Positions 49,312 through 57,821 of a DNA stretch of 64,000 nt are shown piece by piece. This DNA is from CAYNLG01 sp964397995. Lineage in GTDB: Bacteria; Planctomycetota; Phycisphaerae; FEN-1346. The translations under genes were made by a program, and so were the position numbers. Location of the stretch: contig CAYNLG010000009.1 in NCBI GenBank assembly GCA_964397995.1, forward strand, positions 3,870-67,869, written 5' to 3'. Numbering within the stretch: the stretch's first letter is position 1; every line of letters begins with the position of its first letter. The notes beneath the pieces were generated by a model. It saw nothing but the letters and a program-made list of their open reading frames with translations. It searched no databases and was not told where the DNA came from.

Positions 49312-51000
49312 ATGCTCAGCGATATCGAAATCGCCCAACAGGCGACGATCCGGCCCGCGGCCGAGGTGGCTCGCGCGCTCGGCGTCCGCGACGACGAGTA
49401 CGAGCCCTACGGGCCGTACCTCGGCAAGGTCCACCCGCGCATCCTGGAGCGCCTGGCCGACCGGCCGCGCGGCAAGTACGTCGTTGTCACCGGCATCACG
49501 CCGACACCGCTCGGCGAGGGCAAGACCGTCACCACCATCGGCGCGTCGATGGCCCTGGCCCGCCTCGGCCACAGCGTCTGCACCTGCATCCGCCAGCCCA
49601 GCCTCGGCCCCACCTTCGGCATCAAGGGCGGGGCGGCGGGGGGCGGCCACAGCCAGGTCCTCCCCATGGAGGACCTCAACCTGCACCTGACCGGCGACTT
49701 CCACGCCGTCGGCCTCGCCAATAACCTCGCCTGCGCCTTCGTCGACAACCACCTGTATCACGGCAACCCCTTCGCCATCGACCCCTACGCCCCGACCCTC
49801 CGCCGCGTCATCGACCTCAACGACCGCTGGGGCCTGGAGGAGATCGTCACCGGCCTCGGCAGCGGCGTCGTCCGCCGCACCGGCTTCGACATCACCGCCG
49901 CCAGCGAGGTCATGGCCATCCTGGGCCTGGCGGCGGATTTCGCCGACCTCCGCGCCCGCCTTGGCCGCATGGTCGTCGCCTACCGGCGCGGCGGGGAGCC
50001 CGTGACGTGCGACGACCTCCAGGTCGCCGGCGCCATGGCCGCCCTCCTCAAGGAGGCCCTCAAGCCGAACCTCGTCCAGACCATCGAGCACACGCCGTGC
50101 TTCGTCCACACGGGCCCGTTCGCGAACATCGCCCACGGCAACTCGTCCATCCTCGCCGACCTCATCGCCACCAAGCTCGTCGACTTCACCGTGACCGAGG
50201 CCGGCTTCGGCGCCGCCATCGGCATGGAGAAGTTCTTCGACATCAAGTGCCGCGCGAGCGGCCTGCGCCCCGACTGCGTCCTCCTCGTCGCCACCGTCCG
50301 GGCCCTGAAGGTCCACAGCGGCCGCTTCGAGGTCAAGGCCGGCAAGCCGCTCGACCCGGTCCTGCTGGAGCCCGACCCCGGGGCGGTGGCCGAAGGATGC
50401 GGCAACCTGGCGAAGCAGATCGAGAACGTCCGCCGCCACGGCCTCCCGTGCGTGGTGGCTCTGAACCGGTTCGCCTCCGACGCCGAGGCGGAGTACGAGG
50501 TTGCCATCCGGGCCGCCCTGGACGCCGGCGCCGCCTGGGCCGGCACCTCCAGCGTCTACGCCGAAGGCGGCGACGGCGGCCTGGAGGTGGCCCGCGCCGT
50601 TGCCGAGGCCTGCGAGACGCCCGGCGACTTCCGCTTCCTCTACGACCTGGAAGCCTCCATCCCCGAGAAGATCGAGACCATCGCCCGCGAGATGTACGGG
50701 GCCGGCGGCGTCGCCTACGAGAAGGACGCCCTCCGCGCCATCGACCGCTACACCGCCCTCGGCTACGACCGGATGCCCGTCTGCATGGCCAAGACGCACC
50801 TCAGCCTGTCGCACGATCCCATGGTCAAGGGCCGCCCCGAGGGCTTCACGCTGCCCGTCCGCGACGTCCGGGCCAGCGTCGGCGCGGGGTTCCTGTACCC
50901 GCTGTGCGGGCAGATGCGGACGATTCCCGGCCTGCCGACGCGCCCCGGGGGCGAGCGCATCGACCTGACGCCCGACGGTCGCGTCACCGGCCTCTTCTGA
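49312..51000 (+). CDS. fhs: Formate-tetrahydrofolate ligase
   Basis: Fhs (562 residues) makes 10-formyl-THF from formate, THF and ATP. The ATP loop TPTPLGEGKTVTT is at about 63-75, followed by RQPSLGPTFGIKGGAAGGG, then EAGFGAAIGMEKFFDIKCR, and the C-terminal MCMAKTHLSLSHDP-like motif appears as VCMAKTHLSLSHDP. GAGAGGTGC precedes ATG 49312. It belongs to the one-carbon group with folD, metK and the divergent MTHFR fusion. Alone it supports purine and methionine synthesis from formate; no acetyl-CoA pathway genes are visible. Confidence 0.96.
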   Translation: MLSDIEIAQQATIRPAAEVARALGVRDDEYEPYGPYLGKVHPRILERLADRPRGKYVVVTGITPTPLGEGKTVTTIGASMALARLGHSVCTCIRQPSLGPTFGIKGGAAGGGHSQVLPMEDLNLHLTGDFHAVGLANNLACAFVDNHLYHGNPFAIDPYAPTLRRVIDLNDRWGLEEIVTGLGSGVVRRTGFDITAASEVMAILGLAADFADLRARLGRMVVAYRRGGEPVTCDDLQVAGAMAALLKEALKPNLVQTIEHTPCFVHTGPFANIAHGNSSILADLIATKLVDFTVTEAGFGAAIGMEKFFDIKCRASGLRPDCVLLVATVRALKVHSGRFEVKAGKPLDPVLLEPDPGAVAEGCGNLAKQIENVRRHGLPCVVALNRFASDAEAEYEVAIRAALDAGAAWAGTSSVYAEGGDGGLEVARAVAEACETPGDFRFLYDLEASIPEKIETIAREMYGAGGVAYEKDALRAIDRYTALGYDRMPVCMAKTHLSLSHDPMVKGRPEGFTLPVRDVRASVGAGFLYPLCGQMRTIPGLPTRPGGERIDLTPDGRVTGLF

Positions 51001-51029
51001 CGAGACCGGCCGCCGGCCGCGAAGTTTGC

Positions 51030-51058
51030 TTGCACGCCGCCGCGGCGCGCGCTAAGGT
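51030..51058 (+). promoter_or_regulatory. Sigma70-like promoter for the small membrane protein
   Basis: TTGCAC at 51030-51035 and TAAGGT at 51053-51058 are 17 bp apart, 27 bp before the ATG at 51086, which also has GGGAAGGAG. Confidence 0.5.
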
Positions 51059-51085
51059 ACGCACGAACCCGGGAAGGAGAACGCC

Positions 51086-51379
51086 ATGCAGTCCGTACCA
51101 CAGTTCGAAGGCGCCGAGGTGATGACGGGCATCGGGGCCCTCTTCGCCCTCGTCATTGCTCTGGTGTCGGTCGTCATCGGCATCATCGTCTGGTGGAAAA
51201 TCTTCTCGAAGGTCGGCTGGTCCGGGGCGCTGGGCCTCCTGATGCTCGTCCCCATCGTCAACCTCGTCATGATCTTCGTGCTGGCCTTCGGCACCTGGCC
51301 CATCGAGCGCGAACTGGAGCAGCTCCGGGCCGCGCGCAGCCAGTCGGCCGGAGGGCCGGCCCAGCCGCCCTTGGCTTAG
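51086..51379 (+). CDS. Small two-helix membrane protein (DUF5684-like)
   Basis: The 97-residue product has two hydrophobic helices (about 14-37 and 45-70) joined by WWKIFSKVGWSGALGLLMLV, a pattern like DUF5684/DUF805-type small membrane proteins in which KxGxxGW is followed by a VPIVNL helix. A charged tail faces one side. It sits between fhs and folD without an evident metabolic link. Function unknown. Confidence 0.75.
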   Translation: MQSVPQFEGAEVMTGIGALFALVIALVSVVIGIIVWWKIFSKVGWSGALGLLMLVPIVNLVMIFVLAFGTWPIERELEQLRAARSQSAGGPAQPPLA

Positions 51380-51442
51380 CGCCCGCGGCCGGGGCCCCGC
51401 CGGCGCCGCCCGCGGGACCGCGGCGCCGCCCAAGGAGTCCGT

Positions 51443-52348
51443 GTGCCCGCCAAACGTATCGACGGGGAGGCCCTCGCGGCCCGCATCCGCGCCGACCTCG
51501 CCGACGACCTCCAGGAGGTCGTTCGGGTCTCCGGCCACGCGCCTGCCCTCGTCTCCGTCATGGTCGGCGCCAACCCGGGCGGCCGCGTCTACGCCCGGAG
51601 CCTGGCGGCCGCGTGCGGCCAGGTCGGCATCGACTGCCGCCTCGTCGACCTCTCCGGCGACACCACCTCGGGCCAGCTCGGCGCGCGCCTCTCGGCGCTG
51701 GGGGCCGAGGCCGACGTCGACGGCCTCCTCCTGCAGATGCCGCTGCCGGCGGGGCTGAACGCCCGCGACGTCGCCGAGCACATCCCCCCCGAGAAGGACG
51801 TCGAGGGCCTGACCTCCCACAACCTCGGCCGCCTCTTCTTCTACGAGCCGCCCGACCTCGTCCCCGCCACCGCCGCCGCCGCCTACGAACTCATCCGCTT
51901 CGCCGGCTGCCAGCTCCACGGGGCCGAGGCCGTCGTCGTCGGCCACTCGCCCATCGTCGGCAAACCCGTGGCCTGCCTGCTGGCCAACGACCTGGCCACC
52001 TGCACCATCTGCCACGTCGGCACGCGCGACCTGGCGGCCCACACGCGCGCGGCCGACGTGCTGGTCGTCGCGGTCGGCAAACCCGGCCTGATCACGGCCG
52101 AGCACGTCCGCCCCGGGGCGACCGTCATCGACGTCGGCATCAGCCGCGTCCCCGTCTTCGGCCCCGACGGCGAGCCGGTCCTCGCGAAGTCCGGGCGCCC
52201 CAAGATGAAGACCGTCGGCGACGTCGACGCCGCCTCCGTCCGGCCCGTCGCGGGGGCGCTGACGCCGGTGCCGGGCGGGGTCGGGCCGGTGACCGTGGCG
52301 ATGATCATGCGGAACACGGTCCGCGCCGCCCAGGCCCGGTGGCTGTGA
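51443..52348 (+). CDS. folD: FolD-family methylene-THF dehydrogenase, cyclohydrolase residues changed
   Basis: FolD (301 residues, GTG 51443) normally oxidises methylene-THF to methenyl-THF and hydrolyses it to 10-formyl-THF. The fold is complete: DGLLLQMPLPAGL with Q98, the nucleotide loop VVVGHSPIVGKP, and LTPVPGGVGPVTVAM. The ungapped match to E. coli around Y50 reads NPGGRVYARSLAAAC, so catalytic Lys54 is Leu, and KDVDG reads KDVEG, so Asp121 is Glu. Tyr50 is kept. Loss of Lys54 abolishes cyclohydrolase in characterised enzymes, so this protein may act only as a dehydrogenase. It lies between fhs and metK. Confidence 0.9.
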   Translation: MPAKRIDGEALAARIRADLADDLQEVVRVSGHAPALVSVMVGANPGGRVYARSLAAACGQVGIDCRLVDLSGDTTSGQLGARLSALGAEADVDGLLLQMPLPAGLNARDVAEHIPPEKDVEGLTSHNLGRLFFYEPPDLVPATAAAAYELIRFAGCQLHGAEAVVVGHSPIVGKPVACLLANDLATCTICHVGTRDLAAHTRAADVLVVAVGKPGLITAEHVRPGATVIDVGISRVPVFGPDGEPVLAKSGRPKMKTVGDVDAASVRPVAGALTPVPGGVGPVTVAMIMRNTVRAAQARWL

Positions 52349-52400
52349 CCGACGCGGGGCCGCCGGCCGCCCCCCCGGGCAGCCGGAATGCCCTTTTCGC

Positions 52401-52428
52401 TTGATTTGCGGCCCCGACTGCCTACACT
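52401..52428 (+). promoter_or_regulatory. Sigma70-like promoter for metK
   Basis: TTGATT at 52401-52406 and TACACT at 52423-52428 are 16 bp apart, 61 bp before the metK GTG. No SAM riboswitch was recognised in the leader. Confidence 0.5.
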
Positions 52429-52489
52429 GCTTTGTTCCCCCGGCCCGCGGCGGCCGGGGTCTCACTCGGAATCGACGAAGGAGCGAAGC

Positions 52490-53686
52490 GTGGCGAGCAA
52501 GGCTTGGGACATCCCGAAGGGCCATCGGCTCTTCACCAGCGAAGCGGTCACCGGCGGCCACCCGGACAAGATGGCCGACCAGATCTCCGACGCCGTCCTC
52601 GACGCCATGATCCGGCAGGACCCCCGCAGCCGCGTGGCCTGCGAAACCATGGTCACCACCGGCATGGTCGTCGTCGCCGGCGAAATCACCACCGAGGCCC
52701 GCGTCGACATCCCCGACGTCGTCCGCGCCACCATCAAGGACATCGGCTACACCGACGCCGACATGGGCTTCGACCACGAACACTGTGCCGTCTTGGTGGC
52801 GCTGGACCGCCAGAGCCCGGACATTGCGCGCGGCGTGAACGCGGGCGAGGACAAGGAACAGGGCGCCGGCGACCAGGGCATCATGTTCGGCTTCGCCTGC
52901 CGCCAGACACCCCAGCTCATGCCCATGCCCATCCAGCTTGCCCACCAGCTCTGCAACCGCCTGACCCAGGTCCGCCGCGAGGGCGGCCTCCCGTGGCTCC
53001 GCCCCGACGGCAAGAGCCAGGTCACCGTCCAGTACGACGCCGAGGGCAAGGTCGTCCGCATCCACACCGTCGTCATCTCGACCCAGCACGCCGATTCGGT
53101 CTCGAACGACGAGCTCCACCGCGGCATCAAGGATCAGATCATCGAGCCGGTCATCCCAAGCGAGTACCTTGACGACGACACCATCTACCACATCAACCCG
53201 ACCGGCCGCTTCGTCGTCGGCGGGCCCCAGGGCGACTGCGGCCTGACGGGACGCAAGATCATCGTCGACACCTACGGCGGTATGGGCAGCCACGGCGGCG
53301 GGGCCTTCTCCGGAAAGGACCCCTCCAAGGTCGACCGCACCGCCGCCTACATGGCACGCCACGTCGCCAAGAACATCGTCGCCGCCGACCTCGCCCAGCG
53401 CGTCGAGGTCCAGCTCTCCTACGCTATCGGCGTCGCCGACGCCCTCAGCGTCCACGCCGACACCGGCGGCACCGGCGTCCTGGCCGACGAGGACCTCGCC
53501 GCCGTCATCCGCGACGTCTTCCCCCTGAAGCCCCGCGAGATGATCGAGTACCTGGACCTGCTGCGGCCGATCTTCCGCAAGACCGCCGAGGGCGGCCACT
53601 TCGGCCGCGAACTCCCCGAGTTCACCTGGGAGGGCCTCGACAAGGTCGACGAAGTCAAACGGGCCGCCAAGGCCCGCGGGGCGTAG
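52490..53686 (+). CDS. metK: S-adenosylmethionine synthetase
   Basis: MetK (398 residues) makes SAM from methionine and ATP. Signatures are FTSEAVTGGHPDKMADQISD, GAGDQGIMFGFAC and DTYGGMGSHGGGAFSGKDPS. The start GTG 52490 follows AAGGAG at 8 bases. The enzyme completes the formate-to-SAM route encoded by its neighbours. The length is close to the usual 380-400. Confidence 0.97.
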   Translation: MASKAWDIPKGHRLFTSEAVTGGHPDKMADQISDAVLDAMIRQDPRSRVACETMVTTGMVVVAGEITTEARVDIPDVVRATIKDIGYTDADMGFDHEHCAVLVALDRQSPDIARGVNAGEDKEQGAGDQGIMFGFACRQTPQLMPMPIQLAHQLCNRLTQVRREGGLPWLRPDGKSQVTVQYDAEGKVVRIHTVVISTQHADSVSNDELHRGIKDQIIEPVIPSEYLDDDTIYHINPTGRFVVGGPQGDCGLTGRKIIVDTYGGMGSHGGGAFSGKDPSKVDRTAAYMARHVAKNIVAADLAQRVEVQLSYAIGVADALSVHADTGGTGVLADEDLAAVIRDVFPLKPREMIEYLDLLRPIFRKTAEGGHFGRELPEFTWEGLDKVDEVKRAAKARGA

Positions 53687-53735
53687 CGCCCGCGAAGAGC
53701 GGCCATCCGACGCGACCGCTGCAAGGGGAGGGACC

Positions 53736-55151
53736 ATGCCCTCAGCCGAGCGCGCGCCGTCTGCCCCCGACCGGCCGAACATCGTCTTCGTCTTCGCCGA
53801 TGACTGGGGCTGGGGCGACCTCGGCTGCTACGGCCACCCGTACGTCCGCACGCCCCATCTCGACGCCCTGGCCGCCGAGGGGCTCCGCTTCACCCAGTTC
53901 TACGTCTGCTCCGGCGTCTGCTCGCCCAGCCGCGCCGCCGTCCTGACGGGCCGGTTCCCCGCCCACTGGGGCATCCACGGCCACTTCGCCACGCGCGCGC
54001 ACAACGCCGAGCGAGGCATGCCGAACTGGCTGGACCCGGCGGCCGTGACGTACACGCGCCTCCTGCAGAGCGCCGGCTACGCCGTCGGCCACTTCGGCAA
54101 GTGGCACCTCGGCCACGGCGACGGCGCCCCGCCGCCCGCGGACTACGGCATCGACGTCTCCCGCGTCACCACCGGCAACGGCCCGCGCTTCGACTGGCAC
54201 GATGTCTACGGCGACCGCGTCCCTTTCTTCCCGCGGACCGGCCTCGACACCCTCGCCGGGCCGCGCAGCCGCTCCAGCGAGCGCATCGTCGACGAGACCC
54301 TCGCCTTCATCGAGGCCCGCCGCGACGGGCCGTTCCTCGTCAACGTCTGGCTCAACGACACCCACGCCACCCTCGACCCCGACGAGACCCAGCTCGAGCC
54401 CTACCGGCACCTGATGCCCGTCGGCGTGGAGCACAAGCACGTCGGCGCCAAGGCCATCTATGCCGCCACCGTCACCGAGGCCGACCGCCAGGTGGGCCGC
54501 TTGGTCGCGCGGCTCGACGAGCTGGGCCTGGGCGAGAACACCGTCGTCATCTTCTCGGCCGACAACGGGCCGGAGGACATCGTCATCGGCAACGCCTCGC
54601 ACAGCGGCGTCGGCAGTCCCGGTCCGTTCCGCGGCCGCAAACGCAGCCTGTACGAAGGCGGCGTGCGGACGCCGTTCATCGTCCGCTGGCCCGGCCGCGC
54701 CCCCGCCGGCCGCGTTGATGACGATACGCCGCTCTGCGGCGTGGACCTGCTGCCGACCTTCTGCGCCCTGGTTGGCGCCGACGTCCCGGCGGCCGCCGCC
54801 TGCCAGGGCGAGGACATGACCGAGGCGCTGTGCGGTCGGCCGCGGGGCCGCACCACGCCGCTGTTCTGGGAGTGGCGGTTCCACGTTGTCGGCCACGTCC
54901 TCAACCGCAGCCCGGCCCTGGCCGTCCGCCGCGACAACTGGAAGCTGCTCGTCAACCCCGACGGCAGCCGCGCCGAACTCTACGACGTGCCGTCCGACCC
55001 GACGGAGCTCGCGAACCGCGCCGCCGCCGAGCCGGGCGTCGTCCGCCGCCTCCGCGACGAGGTCATGGCCTGGCACGAGACGCTGCCCGAAGGGCCGTGG
55101 GCCGATGGCGCCGGCTCCAACGCCTACCCCTGGCCGCGCGCCTCGGCATAG
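53736..55151 (+). CDS. Type I sulfatase
   Basis: The 471-residue enzyme hydrolyses sulfate esters. The formylglycine site C62-S-P-S-R66 is in VCSPSRAAVLTGR, the metal-binding pair is in VFVFADDWGWGDLG, and KWHLGH and SADNGPE follow. No signal peptide is visible before the catalytic domain (MPSAERAPSAPDRPNIVFVF), unlike most Planctomycetota sulfatases, which are exported. It may be cytoplasmic or the true start may differ. Maturation needs an FGE or anSME enzyme not seen here. Confidence 0.92.
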   Translation: MPSAERAPSAPDRPNIVFVFADDWGWGDLGCYGHPYVRTPHLDALAAEGLRFTQFYVCSGVCSPSRAAVLTGRFPAHWGIHGHFATRAHNAERGMPNWLDPAAVTYTRLLQSAGYAVGHFGKWHLGHGDGAPPPADYGIDVSRVTTGNGPRFDWHDVYGDRVPFFPRTGLDTLAGPRSRSSERIVDETLAFIEARRDGPFLVNVWLNDTHATLDPDETQLEPYRHLMPVGVEHKHVGAKAIYAATVTEADRQVGRLVARLDELGLGENTVVIFSADNGPEDIVIGNASHSGVGSPGPFRGRKRSLYEGGVRTPFIVRWPGRAPAGRVDDDTPLCGVDLLPTFCALVGADVPAAAACQGEDMTEALCGRPRGRTTPLFWEWRFHVVGHVLNRSPALAVRRDNWKLLVNPDGSRAELYDVPSDPTELANRAAAEPGVVRRLRDEVMAWHETLPEGPWADGAGSNAYPWPRASA

Positions 55152-55184
55152 GCGCAGACCGGCGTGCGCGGCATTGCCGTTGCC

Positions 55185-55269
55185 GTATGTGGCACGGGCT
55201 TCCCGCCCGTGAGTTTGGCTTGCATGCCGTTCTGCTGTCGGCGTATGTGGCACGGGCTTCCCGCCCGTG
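55185..55269 (+). repeat. Two REP-like palindromic repeats
   Basis: Two copies of a 27-base unit lie at 55185-55211 and 55243-55269, 58 bases apart. Each contains the palindrome CACGGGC ttcc GCCCGTG. They fill part of the 249-base gap between the sulfatase and the convergent radical-SAM gene. Their sequence resembles short dispersed palindromes common in Planctomycetota genomes. The rest of the gap (55152-55400) shows nothing else. Confidence 0.8.
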
Positions 55270-55400
55270 GCCTCCGCTTTCTTTGGTCTTGCCGCGCCAT
55301 GGACTGCGGTGCCTCTGTGGCACCGCCATGGCTGTCGTCTGATGTCTTGCCGTTTCCACACCCGGCACGGCCCGCCGACGCGATGGTCATTGCGCCATGC

Positions 55401-56528
55401 CTAACTGAACGTCACGTACGCGGCCGCCTTCGCCAGGCGTCTGCCCGGCCGCCCGAGAGCGTCCATCCGCGCGATCCGCCCGCCGCCCTTCCGCAGGGCC
55501 AGGATGTGCCTCACCGTCACGGGGCCGAACCCCGGGACGCGCAAAAGGTCACGCCGCGCCGCCCGGTTCACGTTGAGCGGCCACCGCTCCGGATGCCGCC
55601 GGGCCCAGAGTTCCTTCGGGTCCGCGTCCAGGGGCAGGGCTCCCGACCCGTCGAAGCCGATCTCCTCGTCCGTGAACCCGTATTTGCGGATCAGGAAGTC
55701 GACTTGGTACAGCCGGTGTTCCCGCGTCGCCAAGGCCCGCGGGTCCGGCCCGCCCGTCCGCTCGCCCGGCAGCGCCGCGTCGCCCAGGCCCTTCTGGTAC
55801 GCGCTGAAGTAGACCCGCGCCAGGCCCAGCCGCCGGTACAGGCCGAAGGTCGCCCGGACGATCTCGGCGTCGGTCTCCGTCGATGCGCCGACGATGAACT
55901 GCGTCATCTGCCGCACCCGCGGGAACCGGCTCCCGCGCCCCGTCAGGCCGCTGATCAGCCGGACCGGCCGCACGATGTCGCGGGCGTAGTCCTTGCGGCT
56001 GGAGAGGGCGGCCATGGCCGCACGCGTCGGCACCTCGACATTGACGCTGACGGTGTTGGCGACCGCGCAGCACGCCTCGATGGCCGCGTCGCTCGACCCC
56101 GGTAGGACCTTCAGGTGAAGGTACCCGCCGTAGGCGTGCTTCCGCCGCAGGATCTCCGCCACCGCGACCATGCGGTCCATCGTGTGGTCCGGCCCCCGCA
56201 CGACGCCGGAGGAGAGGAAGAGGCCGTGGACCTGGCCGCGCCGGACGTAGGCCATGAACGCGTCGGCGACCTCCTCGGGCCGGAGCGTGCAGCGTCGGGT
56301 GTCGCGGTCGCGCCGCAGGGGGCAGTACCGGCAATCGTTGACACACGCGCTTGACAGGAGCGTCTTCAGCATGACGCTCTGCCCGCCGCGCGGAAGCGAC
56401 GTCGGGTAGACCCACAGCCCGTCGTCCGACCGCTGCCGGTGGTCCGGCCCGCTCCGCGTCCCGCACGCGCACGAGAGGTCGTACCGTGCCTCGTCGGCCA
56501 GCACCTTCAGCTTGTCGGTGGTATCCAT
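55401..56528 (-). CDS. Radical-SAM protein with C-terminal helix-hairpin-helix
   Basis: The 375-residue protein has the iron-sulfur motif C62-x3-C66-x2-C69 (ACVNDCRYCPLRR). An N-terminal Cys pair (YDLSCACG) is also present. The C-terminus carries a HhH DNA-binding motif (LLRVPGFGPVTVRHILALRK). This architecture corresponds to an uncharacterised conserved family of putative DNA modification or repair radical-SAM proteins, usually next to a phage-type uracil-DNA glycosylase-like partner. That partner is not visible here. ATG 56528 has no clear strong ribosome site. Confidence 0.9.
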   Translation of the reverse strand: MDTTDKLKVLADEARYDLSCACGTRSGPDHRQRSDDGLWVYPTSLPRGGQSVMLKTLLSSACVNDCRYCPLRRDRDTRRCTLRPEEVADAFMAYVRRGQVHGLFLSSGVVRGPDHTMDRMVAVAEILRRKHAYGGYLHLKVLPGSSDAAIEACCAVANTVSVNVEVPTRAAMAALSSRKDYARDIVRPVRLISGLTGRGSRFPRVRQMTQFIVGASTETDAEIVRATFGLYRRLGLARVYFSAYQKGLGDAALPGERTGGPDPRALATREHRLYQVDFLIRKYGFTDEEIGFDGSGALPLDADPKELWARRHPERWPLNVNRAARRDLLRVPGFGPVTVRHILALRKGGGRIARMDALGRPGRRLAKAAAYVTFS

Positions 56529-56604
56529 GGTGCGCTCAGGGCCTCATACAAGCGCCCCCTCCGTCAGGGACCGCACCCCTCGCCCGGCTCGGAGCCCACG
56601 CGGG

Positions 56605-56795
56605 CCACGCAAGGTATGTCTCGCCGACCGATGGCGCCGGGCGCTCCGCCGGACCGGCCGTCTCCAAGGAGAGCGCGACGGCATCCGCCGGGTTCGCCCG
56701 GGCCTCCGCAACCGTATCGCCCTGGCTTGCCACGTCCAGGCTGGGGCAGAGGGCGACGTAGGCGTGCCTTCGCGGTAGATTACCGCGGCGACCAC
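56605..56795 (-). pseudogene. HicB-like antitoxin remnant with frameshift
   Basis: One frame gives VVAAVIYREG, and the next frame continues as HAYVALCPSLDVASQGDTVA followed by EARANPADAVALSLETA. This is the HicB N-terminal partial RNase H fold. A single missing base near 56765 (gaaggc-ac instead of gaaggc-gac) accounts for the shift. No intact HicA toxin is nearby. It is a dead toxin-antitoxin gene. Confidence 0.75.
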
Positions 56796-56894
56796 CCTCT
56801 GGGCCCAAGGCACCCCCTTACCCGTCGGGCGCAGCGGGCCGCGGCAAGTACGCAGCCGCCCGCGGGCCTGTGCTGTGTGTCGCCAAGACGGCCT

Positions 56895-57158
56895 CTTCCA
56901 GCGTGGAGCCAACGAGCCGTACCGGCGGATCATCTCGCGCATGAACTCGCGCGACGGGTCGCCGCGCCACCCCTCCGTCACACACTCATGCGCGGCCGCT
57001 ACCTCGCGGAGCGTCTCGTCCGTCCACGGGTGTGGCGGCAGGTGGGGGGCGTCCTGGTAAAGGTCCTCGCGGCGGGGGGCCTCGGCCGGGTCGACCGGCC
57101 CGTGGTGCAGGCAGTCCATGTGGATGTAGCCCTCGTCCATCGGCCGGATGTCGAGCAT
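56895..57158 (-). pseudogene. N-terminal fragment of an unknown (GNAT-like) gene
   Basis: The frame from ATG 57158 gives about 88 residues of plausible protein (DIRPMDEGYIHMDCLHHGPV, then HPWTDETLREVAAAHE and DPSREFMREMIRRYG). After that the reading becomes low-quality sequence up to 56544. The start resembles N-terminal regions of GNAT acetyltransferases (acidic lead then REFMREMIRRYG). GAGGGAGG lies upstream. I treat it as a truncated gene fused to decayed sequence containing the hicB remnant. Confidence 0.4.
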
Positions 57159-57221
57159 TGAGGGCGCAGACCTCCCTCGCGGGCGCGCGGACGGCGCACG
57201 GCCCGGGTGACGCGTGGGGCC

Positions 57222-57821
57222 TCAGTACTTACGCAACACGCCGATGACGACGCCCTGGATGCGGCACTCGTCGACGTAGATCGGCTCCATCTCCGGGTTG
57301 GCCGGCTGGAGCCGGATGCGGCCGCCCTCCTTGTAGAACTTCTTGAGGGTGGCGTCGCCGTCCTGGAGCAGGGCGACGACCGTCTCGCCGTTGCGGGCGG
57401 TGGTCCGCTTCTCGACGATCACGTAGTCGCCGTCGCGGATCTGCTCGTCGATCATCGAGGTGCCGCGGACCTGGAGGACGAACGTCTCGCCCGGCCGCCC
57501 CCCGAAGAGGCTCTCGACGTCCAGCACCTCCGGGTCTTCGACGGCCTCGATGGGGCTGCCGGCGGCGATGCGGCCCACCAGGGGCAGCTGGCCGGCGTCG
57601 GGGGCGAACTGCGGCGCCAGCGAGATGGTCCGCGTCCGCGTGGGCTCCCGCGAGAGCGCGCCCTTGGCCTCCAGGGCCTCGATGTGCTCGAAGACCGTGG
57701 GCCGCGACACGCCCAGGTGGTCGGCAATCTCCTGCATCGTCGGCGCATACTCGTACTCGGCCGTGTAGTCCCGGATGAACTCGACGATTTCGAGCTGCCG
57801 GGGGGTGAGGTGGATCTCCAT
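57222..57821 (-). CDS. lexA: LexA SOS repressor
   Basis: LexA (199 residues) represses SOS genes until RecA filaments trigger its self-cleavage. The winged helix is APTMQEIADHLGVSRPTVFE. The cleavage bond is A87-G88 in VGRIAAGSPIEA, nucleophile S122 in RGTSMIDEQIRDGD and general base K160 in ATLKKF. The N-terminus matches typical LexA closely. The minus-strand leader contains GAACGCGAAC (57846-57837), a GAAC direct repeat 16 bases before the start that might be part of an operator; this is weak evidence. Confidence 0.96.
   Translation of the reverse strand: MEIHLTPRQLEIVEFIRDYTAEYEYAPTMQEIADHLGVSRPTVFEHIEALEAKGALSREPTRTRTISLAPQFAPDAGQLPLVGRIAAGSPIEAVEDPEVLDVESLFGGRPGETFVLQVRGTSMIDEQIRDGDYVIVEKRTTARNGETVVALLQDGDATLKKFYKEGGRIRLQPANPEMEPIYVDECRIQGVVIGVLRKY

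Noticed and set aside
52349..52489. A SAM riboswitch in the metK leader.
   Set aside because: No recognisable SAM-I, SAM-II or SAH core motif was seen; only a promoter-like pair.
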